NCBI RefSeq assembly: GCF_011044995.1
Contig: NZ_JAAKZW010000060.1
Span: 1 to 35,679 of the forward strand
DNA length: 35,679 bases
From: Streptomyces mesophilus
GTDB taxonomy: Bacteria; Actinomycetota; Actinomycetes; Streptomycetales; Streptomycetaceae
Direction of reading: 5' to 3'
In this document: positions 24,285-30,626 of the stretch, one piece after another
Position numbering within the stretch: the first letter of the stretch is position 1
Layout: each line of letters opens with the position of its first letter
The notes under the pieces: generated by a model
Told to the model about the DNA's origin: nothing
What the model saw: only the letters and a program-made list of their open reading frames with translations
Database searches by the model: none
Position numbers and translations under genes: made by a program

Positions 24285-24331
24285 GACCGCGTACGGTCTT
24301 CCACAACGCCCCGGGTGAAGGCGCCCGGGGC
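24285..24331 (+). terminator. Two hairpins in front of the methyltransferase gene
   Basis: A small stem GACCG-CGTA-CGGTC (24285-24298) is followed by an 8-bp stem GCCCCGGG/CCCGGGGC (24308-24315 with 24324-24331) and CTTTG. The second looks like an intrinsic terminator for the fusion gene, or a leader attenuator, since it lies 22 nt before the ATG at 24354. The rest of the 144-bp gap (24210-24353) is unusually A/T-rich at about 24249-24280 and may hold a promoter. Confidence 0.6.
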
Positions 24332-24353
24332 TTTGCCGTAAGGGGTACCGGTC

Positions 24354-25163
24354 ATGGCCGAAGAGACCGCCGTCTATACGCACGGGCATCACGAGTCCGT
24401 GCTGCGCTCGCACACCTGGCGGACCGCCGTCAACTCGGCCGCGTACCTGCTCCCGGAGATCAAGCCCGACCAGCGGATCCTGGACGTCGGGTGCGGTCCG
24501 GGCACCATCACCGCCGACCTGGCGGCGCTGGTGCCGCAGGGCCGCGTGACGGGCGTGGAGCTGGCGGCCGGCGTGCTCGACCAGGCGCGGGCCGTGGCGG
24601 CCGAACGCGGCTTGACCAACACGGAGTTCGAGACCGCCGACGTGCACCGGTTGCAGTACGCCGATGACAGCTTCGACGTCGTGCACGCCCATCAGGTGCT
24701 CCAGCATGTGGGCGACCCGGTACAGGCGCTGCGCGAGATGCGCCGCGTGACCCGGCCCGGCGGGATCGTCGCGGTCCGGGATTCGGACTACGCGGCCATG
24801 ACCTGGTATCCGCAGTCGCCGGTCCTGGACGACTGGCTGGCCCTGTACCGGCGGGTCGCGCGGGCGAACGGCGGGGAGCCCGATGCCGGCCGCCGCCTCA
24901 AGTCCTGGGCGCTGCGGGCCGGTTGTACGGACCTGACCGCGACCTCCGCCACCTGGACGTACTCCACCCCTGAGGAGCGCGCCTGGTGGAGCGACCTGTG
25001 GGCGGATCGTACGACGGCTTCCTCGTACGCGAAGATCGCTGTCGACGGCGGGCACACGAGGACCGAGGACCTGGAGCGGATCGCGACGGCCTGGCGGGAG
25101 TGGGGCGAGGCGGAGGACGGCTGGTTCTGCGTCCTGCACGGGGAGTTGCTGATCCGCGCCTGA
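24354..25163 (+). CDS. SAM-dependent class I methyltransferase (UbiE-like)
   Basis: The product is 269 aa. The SAM-binding motif I ILDVGCGPGTITADLA is near residue 42, motif post-I TGVELAAGVLDQA near 63, motif II FDVVHAHQVLQHVGDP near 105, and motif III ALREMRRVTRPGGIVAVRDSDY near 125. This is the UbiE/COQ5-like methyltransferase 11 family. The acceptor is not identified; the C-terminal part (SDLWADRTTASSYAKIAVDGG) is the substrate side. AAGGGG lies about 8 nt before the ATG. Two hairpins lie in its upstream region. It converges on gvpK, with 55 bp between stops and no clear hairpin. Confidence 0.93.
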   Translation: MAEETAVYTHGHHESVLRSHTWRTAVNSAAYLLPEIKPDQRILDVGCGPGTITADLAALVPQGRVTGVELAAGVLDQARAVAAERGLTNTEFETADVHRLQYADDSFDVVHAHQVLQHVGDPVQALREMRRVTRPGGIVAVRDSDYAAMTWYPQSPVLDDWLALYRRVARANGGEPDAGRRLKSWALRAGCTDLTATSATWTYSTPEERAWWSDLWADRTTASSYAKIAVDGGHTRTEDLERIATAWREWGEAEDGWFCVLHGELLIRA

Positions 25164-25218
25164 GCCGGAGCCCGGCCCCGCGCCTGGCCCCGACGATCCT
25201 GCCCCTCCTGCCCGCCCC

Positions 25219-25494
25219 TCACTCGCGCGGCATCAACGGCCCCAGCGGCCCGAGGTCGAGATTGAGGTCCTCGGGCCGCAGCCCGTAGCGGTCCCGCAGC
25301 TGCGCCATCCGGTCCTCGAGGAGCATCAGCGTGAGGCCGATCCGCTCCTCCTGGTCCTCGCTCAGCTCGCCGGTGTCGAAGCGGCGCACCGCCTGGCGCT
25401 CCATGAGCTGGCGGAGCAACTCGACGACGGTGAGCACCAGTTTGACCAGGTCGCGCTCGACCGTGTCGGGGTCCAGATCCATCCGCTTGCTCAT
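25219..25494 (-). CDS. gvpK: Gas vesicle protein GvpK
   Basis: The product is 91 aa. The core DLDPDTVERDLVKLVLTVVELLRQLMERQAVRRFD and the following GELSEDQEERIGLTLMLLEDRMAQL are highly typical of GvpK, an accessory protein needed for gas vesicle formation in many bacteria. It is small, helical and cytosolic. The ATG at 25494 overlaps the stop of gvpS (ATGA). It is the last gene of the cluster, and its end faces the methyltransferase gene. No Asp/Glu-rich extension is present. Confidence 0.96.
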   Translation of the reverse strand: MSKRMDLDPDTVERDLVKLVLTVVELLRQLMERQAVRRFDTGELSEDQEERIGLTLMLLEDRMAQLRDRYGLRPEDLNLDLGPLGPLMPRE

Positions 25495-25688
25495 CGCCGC
25501 TCCTCCAGTACCTCGAAGGGCGAGGGCACCTGGGCACTCACCGAGCTGATCAGGGCGCGCAGATCGATCCGTACGAGATCGACATCCGCGATCCGCAGCG
25601 TGAGGTCGCCCGCGACGACCACTCCGCCGGCGAGCAGCCGGTCGAGCAGGTCGACCAGGGCGACCTCGCGGCGCTCGATGACGGTCAC
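25491..25688 (-). CDS. gvpS: Gas vesicle GvpS (GvpA/J-like minor protein)
   Basis: The product is 65 aa. VALVDLLDRLLAGGVVVAGDLTLRIADVDLVRIDLRALISSV is the GvpA-like fold, helix-strand-strand-helix, with the short tail SAQVPSPFEVLEERR. It is one of three GvpA-family paralogues here (A, J, S) and lacks the long tails of the other two. Minor paralogues are thought to take part in early assembly or end caps. The GTG at 25688 overlaps the gvpL stop (GTGA) and GAGGAGG lies upstream, which fixes the start; the longer open frame further upstream is not coding. Confidence 0.93.
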   Translation of the reverse strand: MTVIERREVALVDLLDRLLAGGVVVAGDLTLRIADVDLVRIDLRALISSVSAQVPSPFEVLEERR

Positions 25689-26467
25689 CAGGCCTCCTCT
25701 TCGTCTCCATTGGGGTCGCTGAACGAGTACGCGGCCCAGGGGCCGGTGAGTTCGACGCGCAGTCCGGGTTCCTGGTCCTTGGTGCGCTCGACGCACTCGA
25801 CGAACTCCTCGGACTGCGAACGCCCCACCAGATACGCCCCGTTGAGAATGTTCCGCCCGGTCGCCCGCGAGAGCTCCGGGTTCTGCGGACGGTGCAGCCG
25901 GGTCGCCGCCGCGCGGGCCGTCAGGTCCGTGTGCAGCTCCTGCGCGAAGGAGTCGGCGCGCGCCCACAGCCGGTCCGCGCCCTGCTGACGGGTGCGGCGC
26001 ATCCGCAGATAGTCCCGGCCGCTGGCGGCCTGGCCGGCCGCCGCCGGTTCGGACGGCGCCTGTTGGGCCTCCGGCTCGGCGTACACCTTGACGCCCCATT
26101 CCACACAGCCGTCGATCCGCGCGAGCAGCTCCCGCAGCTGATCGCCCTCGTCCTCGAGCATCGTCCGCACGCCGCTGTCGTCACGGAAGACGGTCCCGAG
26201 CCGCAGCGGCAGCGGACAGGTGACCGTGGTCAGGGCGGCGATGACCGCCTGGTGGGCGCGGGCGGTCGCGGTGAGCCAGTCGAGGTCCTCCAGATGGGCG
26301 CGCAGCGGCTCGTAGCCGAAGTCGGCCTCCGGGACCCGGCTGAGCACGGCGACGAGACCGCCGTGCTCCAGCTGCTTGAGCGGTGCGCCGCCCACGCCGA
26401 CGAGATCCGCCTGCAGGGCGGCCTCGAAGGGCCGGCACACCGCGTACACATAACGCAGTTCATTCAT
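25685..26467 (-). CDS. gvpL: Gas vesicle GvpL (GvpF/L family)
   Basis: The product is 260 aa. It starts MNELRYVYAVCRPFEAAL, the first strand of the GvpF/L fold, and contains the typical PLRLGTVFRDD region and a C-terminal half ending GLRVELTGPWAAYSFSDPNGDEEEAW. GvpF/L proteins bind GvpA and assist assembly. The ATG at 26467 is inside the end of gvpJ (8-bp overlap). The longer open frame to 26551 lacks the conserved start and a ribosome-binding site. It pairs with gvpF in the cluster as the second F/L paralogue. Confidence 0.95.
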   Translation of the reverse strand: MNELRYVYAVCRPFEAALQADLVGVGGAPLKQLEHGGLVAVLSRVPEADFGYEPLRAHLEDLDWLTATARAHQAVIAALTTVTCPLPLRLGTVFRDDSGVRTMLEDEGDQLRELLARIDGCVEWGVKVYAEPEAQQAPSEPAAAGQAASGRDYLRMRRTRQQGADRLWARADSFAQELHTDLTARAAATRLHRPQNPELSRATGRNILNGAYLVGRSQSEEFVECVERTKDQEPGLRVELTGPWAAYSFSDPNGDEEEAW

Positions 26468-26831
26468 CCGAGGCCTTCTCCTTCCGACGGCCGCGCGTGC
26501 CCTGCCCTGCCTCCAGCTCGGCGATACGGGCCTGCAACTGCTCGTTCTCACGCGTGAGGTCGGACTGCCTGCGGTCCACCTCCCGGCGCCGCGCGCCGGT
26601 GGAGAGCGACGGGTCGTCCTCCCACCAGTCGATGCCCATCTCCCGCGCCTTGTCCACGGAGGCGACGATCAGGCGGAGTTTGATCGTGAGCAGCTCGATG
26701 TCGAGCAGGTTGATGCGGATGTCGCCCGCAATCACCACGCCCTTGTCGAGTACGCGCTCCAGGATGTCGGCGAGGTTCGCGCTGCCGCCGCTCTGCCCGT
26801 AGGGGTCGGGAAGCCTGCTCGCGGTGGTCAT
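26460..26831 (-). CDS. gvpJ: Gas vesicle GvpJ (GvpA-like with coiled-coil tail)
   Basis: The product is 123 aa. NLADILERVLDKGVVIAGDIRINLLDIELLTIKLRLIVASVDKAREMGIDWWEDDP is the GvpA/J fold. The tail from about 80 to 123 (RREVDRRQSDLTRENEQLQARIAELEAGQ, then basic RRKEKASDE) is a short coiled coil. GvpJ is a minor structural protein related to the main shell subunit. The ATG overlaps the gvpZ stop (ATGA). The coiled coil suggests that this paralogue docks to a partner or dimerises at a vesicle tip, which is an inference. Confidence 0.95.
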   Translation of the reverse strand: MTTASRLPDPYGQSGGSANLADILERVLDKGVVIAGDIRINLLDIELLTIKLRLIVASVDKAREMGIDWWEDDPSLSTGARRREVDRRQSDLTRENEQLQARIAELEAGQGTRGRRKEKASDE

Positions 26832-27958
26832 CGGCGCCCGGTTTCGGCGTACTCGGCGCGGCGGTCCGCGTCTTGCTCCTCGCCCTCTTCGTAGGCCATC
26901 TCGTCGTCCTCTTCGTCGCGCTCTTCGCCTTCGTACTCACCCTCGGGCTCGCCTTCGTACTCGCCCTCGGGTTCGTCCTCGTACTCTTCGCCGTACTCGT
27001 CCTGTTCGCCCTTGCCCTCCTCGAGCTCCGCGGCCTCGTCCTCGGAGCGGTCCTGCTCCTCATCGGAGCGGTCCTGCTCGTCGTCGGAGTACCCCTGTTC
27101 CTCCTCGTCACGCGTGCGTTCTTCCTCGGCGACGGCGTCCTCGTGCGAGACGACCACCTCGCCGTCCTGGATCTCCCCGCGCCAGCCGTCGCTCGCCTCG
27201 CCGCGCAGCGAGATATGGCGGGCGAAGTGCTTGAGGTCGAGCCGGGCCCGGCGCCCCTGAGCGCGCCAGATGTTGCCGGTCTTCTCGAACAGGCCCTTCG
27301 GGTAGTACTCGATGATCAGGAGCACCCGGGTGAGGTTCTCGCCGAGGGAGTGGAAGGTCACCACGCCCTTGGTCGAGCCCTTGGCGCCCTCGGACGTCCA
27401 GGTGATGCGCTGGTCGGGGACCTGCTCGGTGGTGTGCGCCTTCCAGCTCCGGTTGGACCAGAAGACCTTGAGCTTCCAGTCGGACGTGGTGTCGTCGGCG
27501 ACGGTCGCCCCCTTGACGCCCTTCGCGAACGTCGAGAACTCCTGATACTGCGTCCACTGGTCGTAGGCCTCACGGATCGGGACGCCCACGTCGATGTGTT
27601 CGAGAATGACGGTCGGCTTCTGGCCCGCGCCGCCCTTCTTGCGCTTGCCGCCGAGCCCCTTGACCGCACCCATGACCTTGTCCTTGAGATGGCTGCCGGT
27701 GAGTTCGACCGCGCTGCGCACGGGGCCCTTGCCCTCGGCTATCTTGCGGCCGCCCTGGAGAGCGAGCTGGGCGAAACCGGGGCTCTTGCCCTCGGCGATG
27801 TCGTTCAACTTGCCGGTGGCGGAGCCGAGTTTGTGCCCGGCGCCCACCAGCGCGCGTTCGAGCTGGGCCAGCATGAAGGCCTGTGCCTCGGCCTTCAGCC
27901 GGTCGGCCGCCTCACTCTTGGCCAGACCGGACAGCGGATTGTCCTTCGCATCAGCCAT
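26828..27958 (-). CDS. gvpZ: GvpZ-type SRPBCC protein with long acidic tail
   Basis: The product is 376 aa. Residues 1-110 are helical and amphipathic (an N-terminal region of Streptomyces GvpZ-type proteins). Residues about 112-250 form an SRPBCC/polyketide-cyclase-like domain (VILEHIDVGVPIREAYDQWTQYQEFSTFAKGV ... ITWTSEGAKGSTKGVVTFH), which normally binds hydrophobic ligands. Residues 272-376 are almost all Glu, Asp, Gly and Tyr, with a repeated GEYEGEPE motif. The role in gas vesicles is unproven. ATG 27958 is used: the domain starts there, and upstream codons are Arg/Pro-rich noise. It overlaps the gvpY end by 8 bp. Confidence 0.9.
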   Translation of the reverse strand: MADAKDNPLSGLAKSEAADRLKAEAQAFMLAQLERALVGAGHKLGSATGKLNDIAEGKSPGFAQLALQGGRKIAEGKGPVRSAVELTGSHLKDKVMGAVKGLGGKRKKGGAGQKPTVILEHIDVGVPIREAYDQWTQYQEFSTFAKGVKGATVADDTTSDWKLKVFWSNRSWKAHTTEQVPDQRITWTSEGAKGSTKGVVTFHSLGENLTRVLLIIEYYPKGLFEKTGNIWRAQGRRARLDLKHFARHISLRGEASDGWRGEIQDGEVVVSHEDAVAEEERTRDEEEQGYSDDEQDRSDEEQDRSEDEAAELEEGKGEQDEYGEEYEDEPEGEYEGEPEGEYEGEERDEEDDEMAYEEGEEQDADRRAEYAETGRR

Positions 27959-28634
27959 CGTTACGGCCTCCCTTCGCGCGGGCGGTGCGGCGGGCGGCGG
28001 TCTTCGCGGCGCCCGTGGTCTTCTTCGCGGTGCCCGTGGTCTTCCCTGCGCCGGACTTCCCGGCCGAGGCGGTCTTCTTGGCCGGCGCCTTCTTCTGCGT
28101 ACGGGAGGCCTCGCCGCCACGGGAACTGCGTGACGTTCCGGATCCCCGTGACGTCCCCGACTCCCGCGACGTCCCCGATTTCTCGCCCTCGGCGGAGGAG
28201 CGCGATCCGGAGGTCTTGCGGGCCTGCTTCTTGGGCGCGGGCCGCTCCTCCTCGTACTCCTCCTCGTCGTACTCCTGCTCGCGCCCGCCGTCGTCGCGCT
28301 CCACGCGTCCGGGGATCACCCCGGACAACCGGTCCTGCACCCCGAGCGTCCGGTCGTGCAGGCGGTCCGAGATCCCGTCGAGGCCCCGTTCGAGCACCGC
28401 GCCCGTGGCGGCCTTCCCGACGCCTCGTACGTCCTCGCGCAGCTGATCGCCGATCTCCTTGAACTGCGGGTTGTTAAGGAGCTGCTGCTGGACCAGGTCG
28501 GTGAGCGCCTGCGGAGAGAGCGGAAGCTTCTTGCCGGCCACGAGGGTGCCGACGGCGAACGCCAGCTTCATCTTCTTGGTGCGTCCCAGCAGGTATCCCG
28601 CTCCGACTGCGAGGCCGAGCGCCATGCGATTCAT
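27951..28634 (-). CDS. gvpY: GvpY-type protein with disordered basic tail
   Basis: The product is 227 aa. Its N-terminus (NRMALGLAVGAGYLLGRTKKMKLAFAVGTLVAGKKL) has a small hydrophobic stretch, then a helical region to about 110. A short acidic patch follows (EQEYDEEEYEEE, 119-130), then a long disordered basic part. This contains three SGTSRx copies (153-170) and a Lys/Ala-rich histone H1-like end (KKAPAKKTASAGKSGAGKTT and onwards). No known domain beyond the gvp-linked family is visible. Its ATG overlaps the gvpG stop (ATGA) and gvpZ follows, so translation is coupled. Confidence 0.9.
   Translation of the reverse strand: MNRMALGLAVGAGYLLGRTKKMKLAFAVGTLVAGKKLPLSPQALTDLVQQQLLNNPQFKEIGDQLREDVRGVGKAATGAVLERGLDGISDRLHDRTLGVQDRLSGVIPGRVERDDGGREQEYDEEEYEEERPAPKKQARKTSGSRSSAEGEKSGTSRESGTSRGSGTSRSSRGGEASRTQKKAPAKKTASAGKSGAGKTTGTAKKTTGAAKTAARRTARAKGGRNDG
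28125..28178 (-). repeat. Three 18-bp copies in gvpY encoding SGTSR
   Basis: Three consecutive 18-bp units code for SGTSRE, SGTSRG and SGTSRS at residues 153-170. The copies share the protein sequence more than the DNA, so they are an established feature, not a fresh duplication. Confidence 0.75.
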
Positions 28635-28885
28635 TGTTGATTCGTCCGTTCCGTCGCGTACTGAAGCCGGTCGAGGAGTTCGTCCTCCAGCCGGTCGAAG
28701 GTGTCCGCGTCGATCTCGCCCGCCTCCAACTGCTCTTCGAGGCGACCGAGTTCGGCGCGGATGACCCCGGGGTCGTAGTACTGCCGCTCGGCCTCGTCCA
28801 CGAGCTGTTCCATCACCCAGAAGGAACCGCGGACCGGGGCGAACGGCAGCAGTACGAGCTCTTTCACCAGACCTGTGAGGCCCAT
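28631..28885 (-). CDS. gvpG: Gas vesicle protein GvpG
   Basis: The product is 84 aa. GLVKELVLLPFAPVRGSFWVMEQLVDEAERQYYDPGVIRAELGRLEEQLEAGEIDADTF is the classic GvpG sequence: a hydrophobic first helix and then a charged coiled-coil-like helix. It is an accessory assembly protein. It starts 4 bp after gvpF ends and overlaps gvpY by 4 bp (ATGA). The terminal sequence RLQYATERTNQQ is family-like. No anomalies. Confidence 0.96.
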   Translation of the reverse strand: MGLTGLVKELVLLPFAPVRGSFWVMEQLVDEAERQYYDPGVIRAELGRLEEQLEAGEIDADTFDRLEDELLDRLQYATERTNQQ

Positions 28886-28889
28886 GGGG

Positions 28890-29645
28890 TCAGTGCCCTG
28901 CCGTCTGTGCCGCGTGCGGGGCCGGACCGGGTTCGACGAAGCTGTACGGCGGCAGCGGCCCGTTGACCCTCAGGTCCAGATGCGGATGGTCGCCCCGGAG
29001 CTTGTCGACCGAGGCGAGGAACTCCTCGGTCTCGTCCCGGGCCACCAGGAAGGAGACATTGGCCAGCCAGCCGCTGCTCTGCGGTCCGACGCTCACGGCG
29101 TCGGCCGCACCTTCGAGCTCCTGCTGGATCTCCACCGCATCGGCCGCCTCACGCGCCTGTACGGCCTGGACGACCATCTCGCCCAGCCTCAGGCGCTGTT
29201 CGTACGTGCCGCCCGCCGCTTGCCGGTTGGCCTCGGTGAGGGTGCGTATCTCGGGGTTCTCCCCCATCACGCGGTGCAGTACGGCCTCTTCGTCGTGCGA
29301 GGCCTTCACGTTGTACTCGACTTTGCCTTCGAGCGCCTCGAGCCGTTCGCTGTAGTGCTCCGCACGCTCTTCGAGCACCGCCGCCACCGTCTTGTCGTCG
29401 GGGGCGGTCGAGCCGAATCGCATCGGCAGCACGGGGCCGGCCGCGCCCGCCTCGCTCAGGACGTTCTGGTGAGCGAGCAGATCATTGCGCTTGGGCCGCA
29501 GATTCTCCGGGGCGTCGCTGACCAGCGCCGAGAGCTCGCCGCCGGTGACGCTCCGCACGGGGCGTGCGGGGTCGCCGATGCCGCCCATGTCGATGGGCGG
29601 GTTCGGGTGCGAACGCCGCACGATGCCATAGATATACGTGGTCAC
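28890..29645 (-). CDS. gvpF: Gas vesicle GvpF (GvpF/L family)
   Basis: The product is 251 aa. It starts MTTYIYGIVRRSHPN (GTG as start), the first strand of GvpF. It contains GPVLPMRFGSTAPDDKTVAAVLEER, the hallmark mid-region, and the C-terminal NVSFLVARDETEEFLASVDKLRGDHPHLDLRVNGPLPPYSFV. GvpF-type proteins bind GvpA subunits and help start vesicle growth. The GTG overlaps the gvpA stop (GTGA). It is a second F/L copy beside gvpL. Confidence 0.96.
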   Translation of the reverse strand: MTTYIYGIVRRSHPNPPIDMGGIGDPARPVRSVTGGELSALVSDAPENLRPKRNDLLAHQNVLSEAGAAGPVLPMRFGSTAPDDKTVAAVLEERAEHYSERLEALEGKVEYNVKASHDEEAVLHRVMGENPEIRTLTEANRQAAGGTYEQRLRLGEMVVQAVQAREAADAVEIQQELEGAADAVSVGPQSSGWLANVSFLVARDETEEFLASVDKLRGDHPHLDLRVNGPLPPYSFVEPGPAPHAAQTAGH

Positions 29646-30076
29646 TCCGCTTCCTCCTGCCGCTTGCGGGGAGTGGTCCGCTTGGTGGTGCGCCGCGGTG
29701 ACTCCTGGCTCTCCTTGCCTTCCTCACGTGCCTGGCGGAACGCGTCGGAGATGGTCTCCGCGGCCCCGCTGAGCGCGCCCTTGCTCTTGCCGCGGGCACC
29801 GGATTCGGTGATCTCGCCGACGAGATCGGGCAGGCCCGGGCTCTTCTTCGGCCCGGCTTCGAGGTCGAGGCGATTACATGCCTCGGCGAAGCGCAGATAC
29901 GTATCGACACTGGCAACGACGACCCTGATGTCGATCTTCAGGATCTCGATGCCCACCAGGGAGACACGCACGAACGCATCAATCACGAGGCCGCGGTCGA
30001 GCACGAGTTCCAGTACGTCGTACAGGCCACTCGTGCCTCCTGAACCGCCGCTTTGCTGTGCAGGGACAACGGTCAT
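29642..30076 (-). CDS. gvpA: Gas vesicle major shell protein GvpA, with long tail
   Basis: The product is 144 aa. The core (GLYDVLELVLDRGLVIDAFVRVSLVGIEILKIDIRVVVASVDTYLRFAEACNRLDLE) is a highly conserved GvpA domain that polymerises into the ribbed gas-permeable wall. Most GvpA proteins stop near residue 75; here about 65 more residues follow, helical at first (GALSGAAETISDAFRQAREEG) and then basic (RRTTKRTTPRKRQEEAE). Such tails are seen in actinobacterial GvpA. The start at 30076 is 45 bp after gvpO ends. It is co-transcribed with gvpO and the genes behind. Confidence 0.96.
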   Translation of the reverse strand: MTVVPAQQSGGSGGTSGLYDVLELVLDRGLVIDAFVRVSLVGIEILKIDIRVVVASVDTYLRFAEACNRLDLEAGPKKSPGLPDLVGEITESGARGKSKGALSGAAETISDAFRQAREEGKESQESPRRTTKRTTPRKRQEEAE

Positions 30077-30121
30077 GACGGACCGCTCCTCCTCGTCGGT
30101 ATCGGTGGGACTGACCCGGGT

Positions 30122-30574
30122 TCAGCGCCGCTGGGCGTCCGCACGGCCGCGTTCGTAGCGGCGGATACGGCGATAGCCCGTGAGCTCGCCCTGGGGGTCG
30201 AGGTCGACGGCGTAGCTGGCGAGCAGGCTCATGGTGTCGGGGACGCGGGTGAGTTCGAGCACCTCTATCTCCAGGCGCCAGCCGTCCTCGGTGCGTTCGA
30301 AGGCCGATGCGCTCTCGGCCTGCATCCCGGTGAGCTCGGCCAGCTGGAGCATGGCCTCGCGCAGCACAGCCATGGGCCGCGGCGCCTGCGGGGCGCCGTT
30401 CGAGTCGGCCCCGGAGCCGGATCGGTTTTCCTTGCGGGTCTTGCCGGCTTCGCTCTTGCCGGTCTCGCTCTTGCCGGCTTCGCTCCTGCCGGATTCGGTC
30501 TTGCTTTCCGTCTTCCTGTTTTCGGTCCTGCTGTTTTCGGTCCTGCTGTTTTCCGTCTTTTCGGTTTCGGTCAT
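30122..30574 (-). CDS. gvpO: Gas vesicle regulator/accessory GvpO
   Basis: The product is 150 aa. Residues about 66-150 (MAVLREAMLQLAELTGMQAESASAFERTEDGWRLEIEVLELTRVPDTMSLLASYAV ... YRRIRRYERGRAD) are the GvpO domain, known as accessory and in some species regulatory. The first 55 residues are a repeat-rich charged stretch (TENSR, TESK, SEAGK units). ATG 30574 is chosen over GTG 30577 because GGGAGG lies at the ideal distance. It is the first gvp gene, 52 bp behind the transketolase stop. Confidence 0.93.
   Translation of the reverse strand: MTETEKTENSRTENSRTENRKTESKTESGRSEAGKSETGKSEAGKTRKENRSGSGADSNGAPQAPRPMAVLREAMLQLAELTGMQAESASAFERTEDGWRLEIEVLELTRVPDTMSLLASYAVDLDPQGELTGYRRIRRYERGRADAQRR
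30428..30560 (-). repeat. Tandem 15-bp repeats in the 5' part of gvpO
   Basis: Two families of 15-bp units lie side by side. One is based on CTGTTTTCGGTC (about 30526-30556, coding TENSR and variants). The other is based on CTTGCCGG(T/C)(T/C)TCGCT (about 30440-30490, coding SEAGK/SETGK). The number of units is likely to vary between strains. Confidence 0.75.
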
Positions 30575-30593
30575 CACAACCTCCCGCTTCGAG

Positions 30594-30617
30594 TGACCCG
30601 CACACCCTTGGCCAAAC
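30594..30617 (-). promoter_or_regulatory. Candidate SigB-type promoter of the gvp operon
   Basis: On the minus strand GTTT (30614-30617), a 14-nt spacer, then GGGTCA (30594-30599). Transcription would begin near 30586, giving a leader of about 12 nt that just contains the GGGAGG ribosome-binding site of gvpO. It lies in the 52-bp gap behind transketolase. Confidence 0.45.
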
Positions 30618-30626
30618 CCCTACGCC

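Noticed and set aside
24285..24331. SAM riboswitch before the methyltransferase gene
   Set aside because: The two short hairpins do not match a SAM riboswitch core I know; a terminator or attenuator is the simpler reading.
26873..28462. 529-codon plus-strand frame with a hydrophobic first part, opposite gvpZ and gvpY
   Set aside because: The Leu/Val-rich start (positions 26873-27130) is simply the complement of the Glu/Asp-rich tail of GvpZ; there is no evidence for a membrane protein.
30428..30560. CRISPR-like array
   Set aside because: The 15-bp units are contiguous, coding and without spacers; they lie within gvpO.
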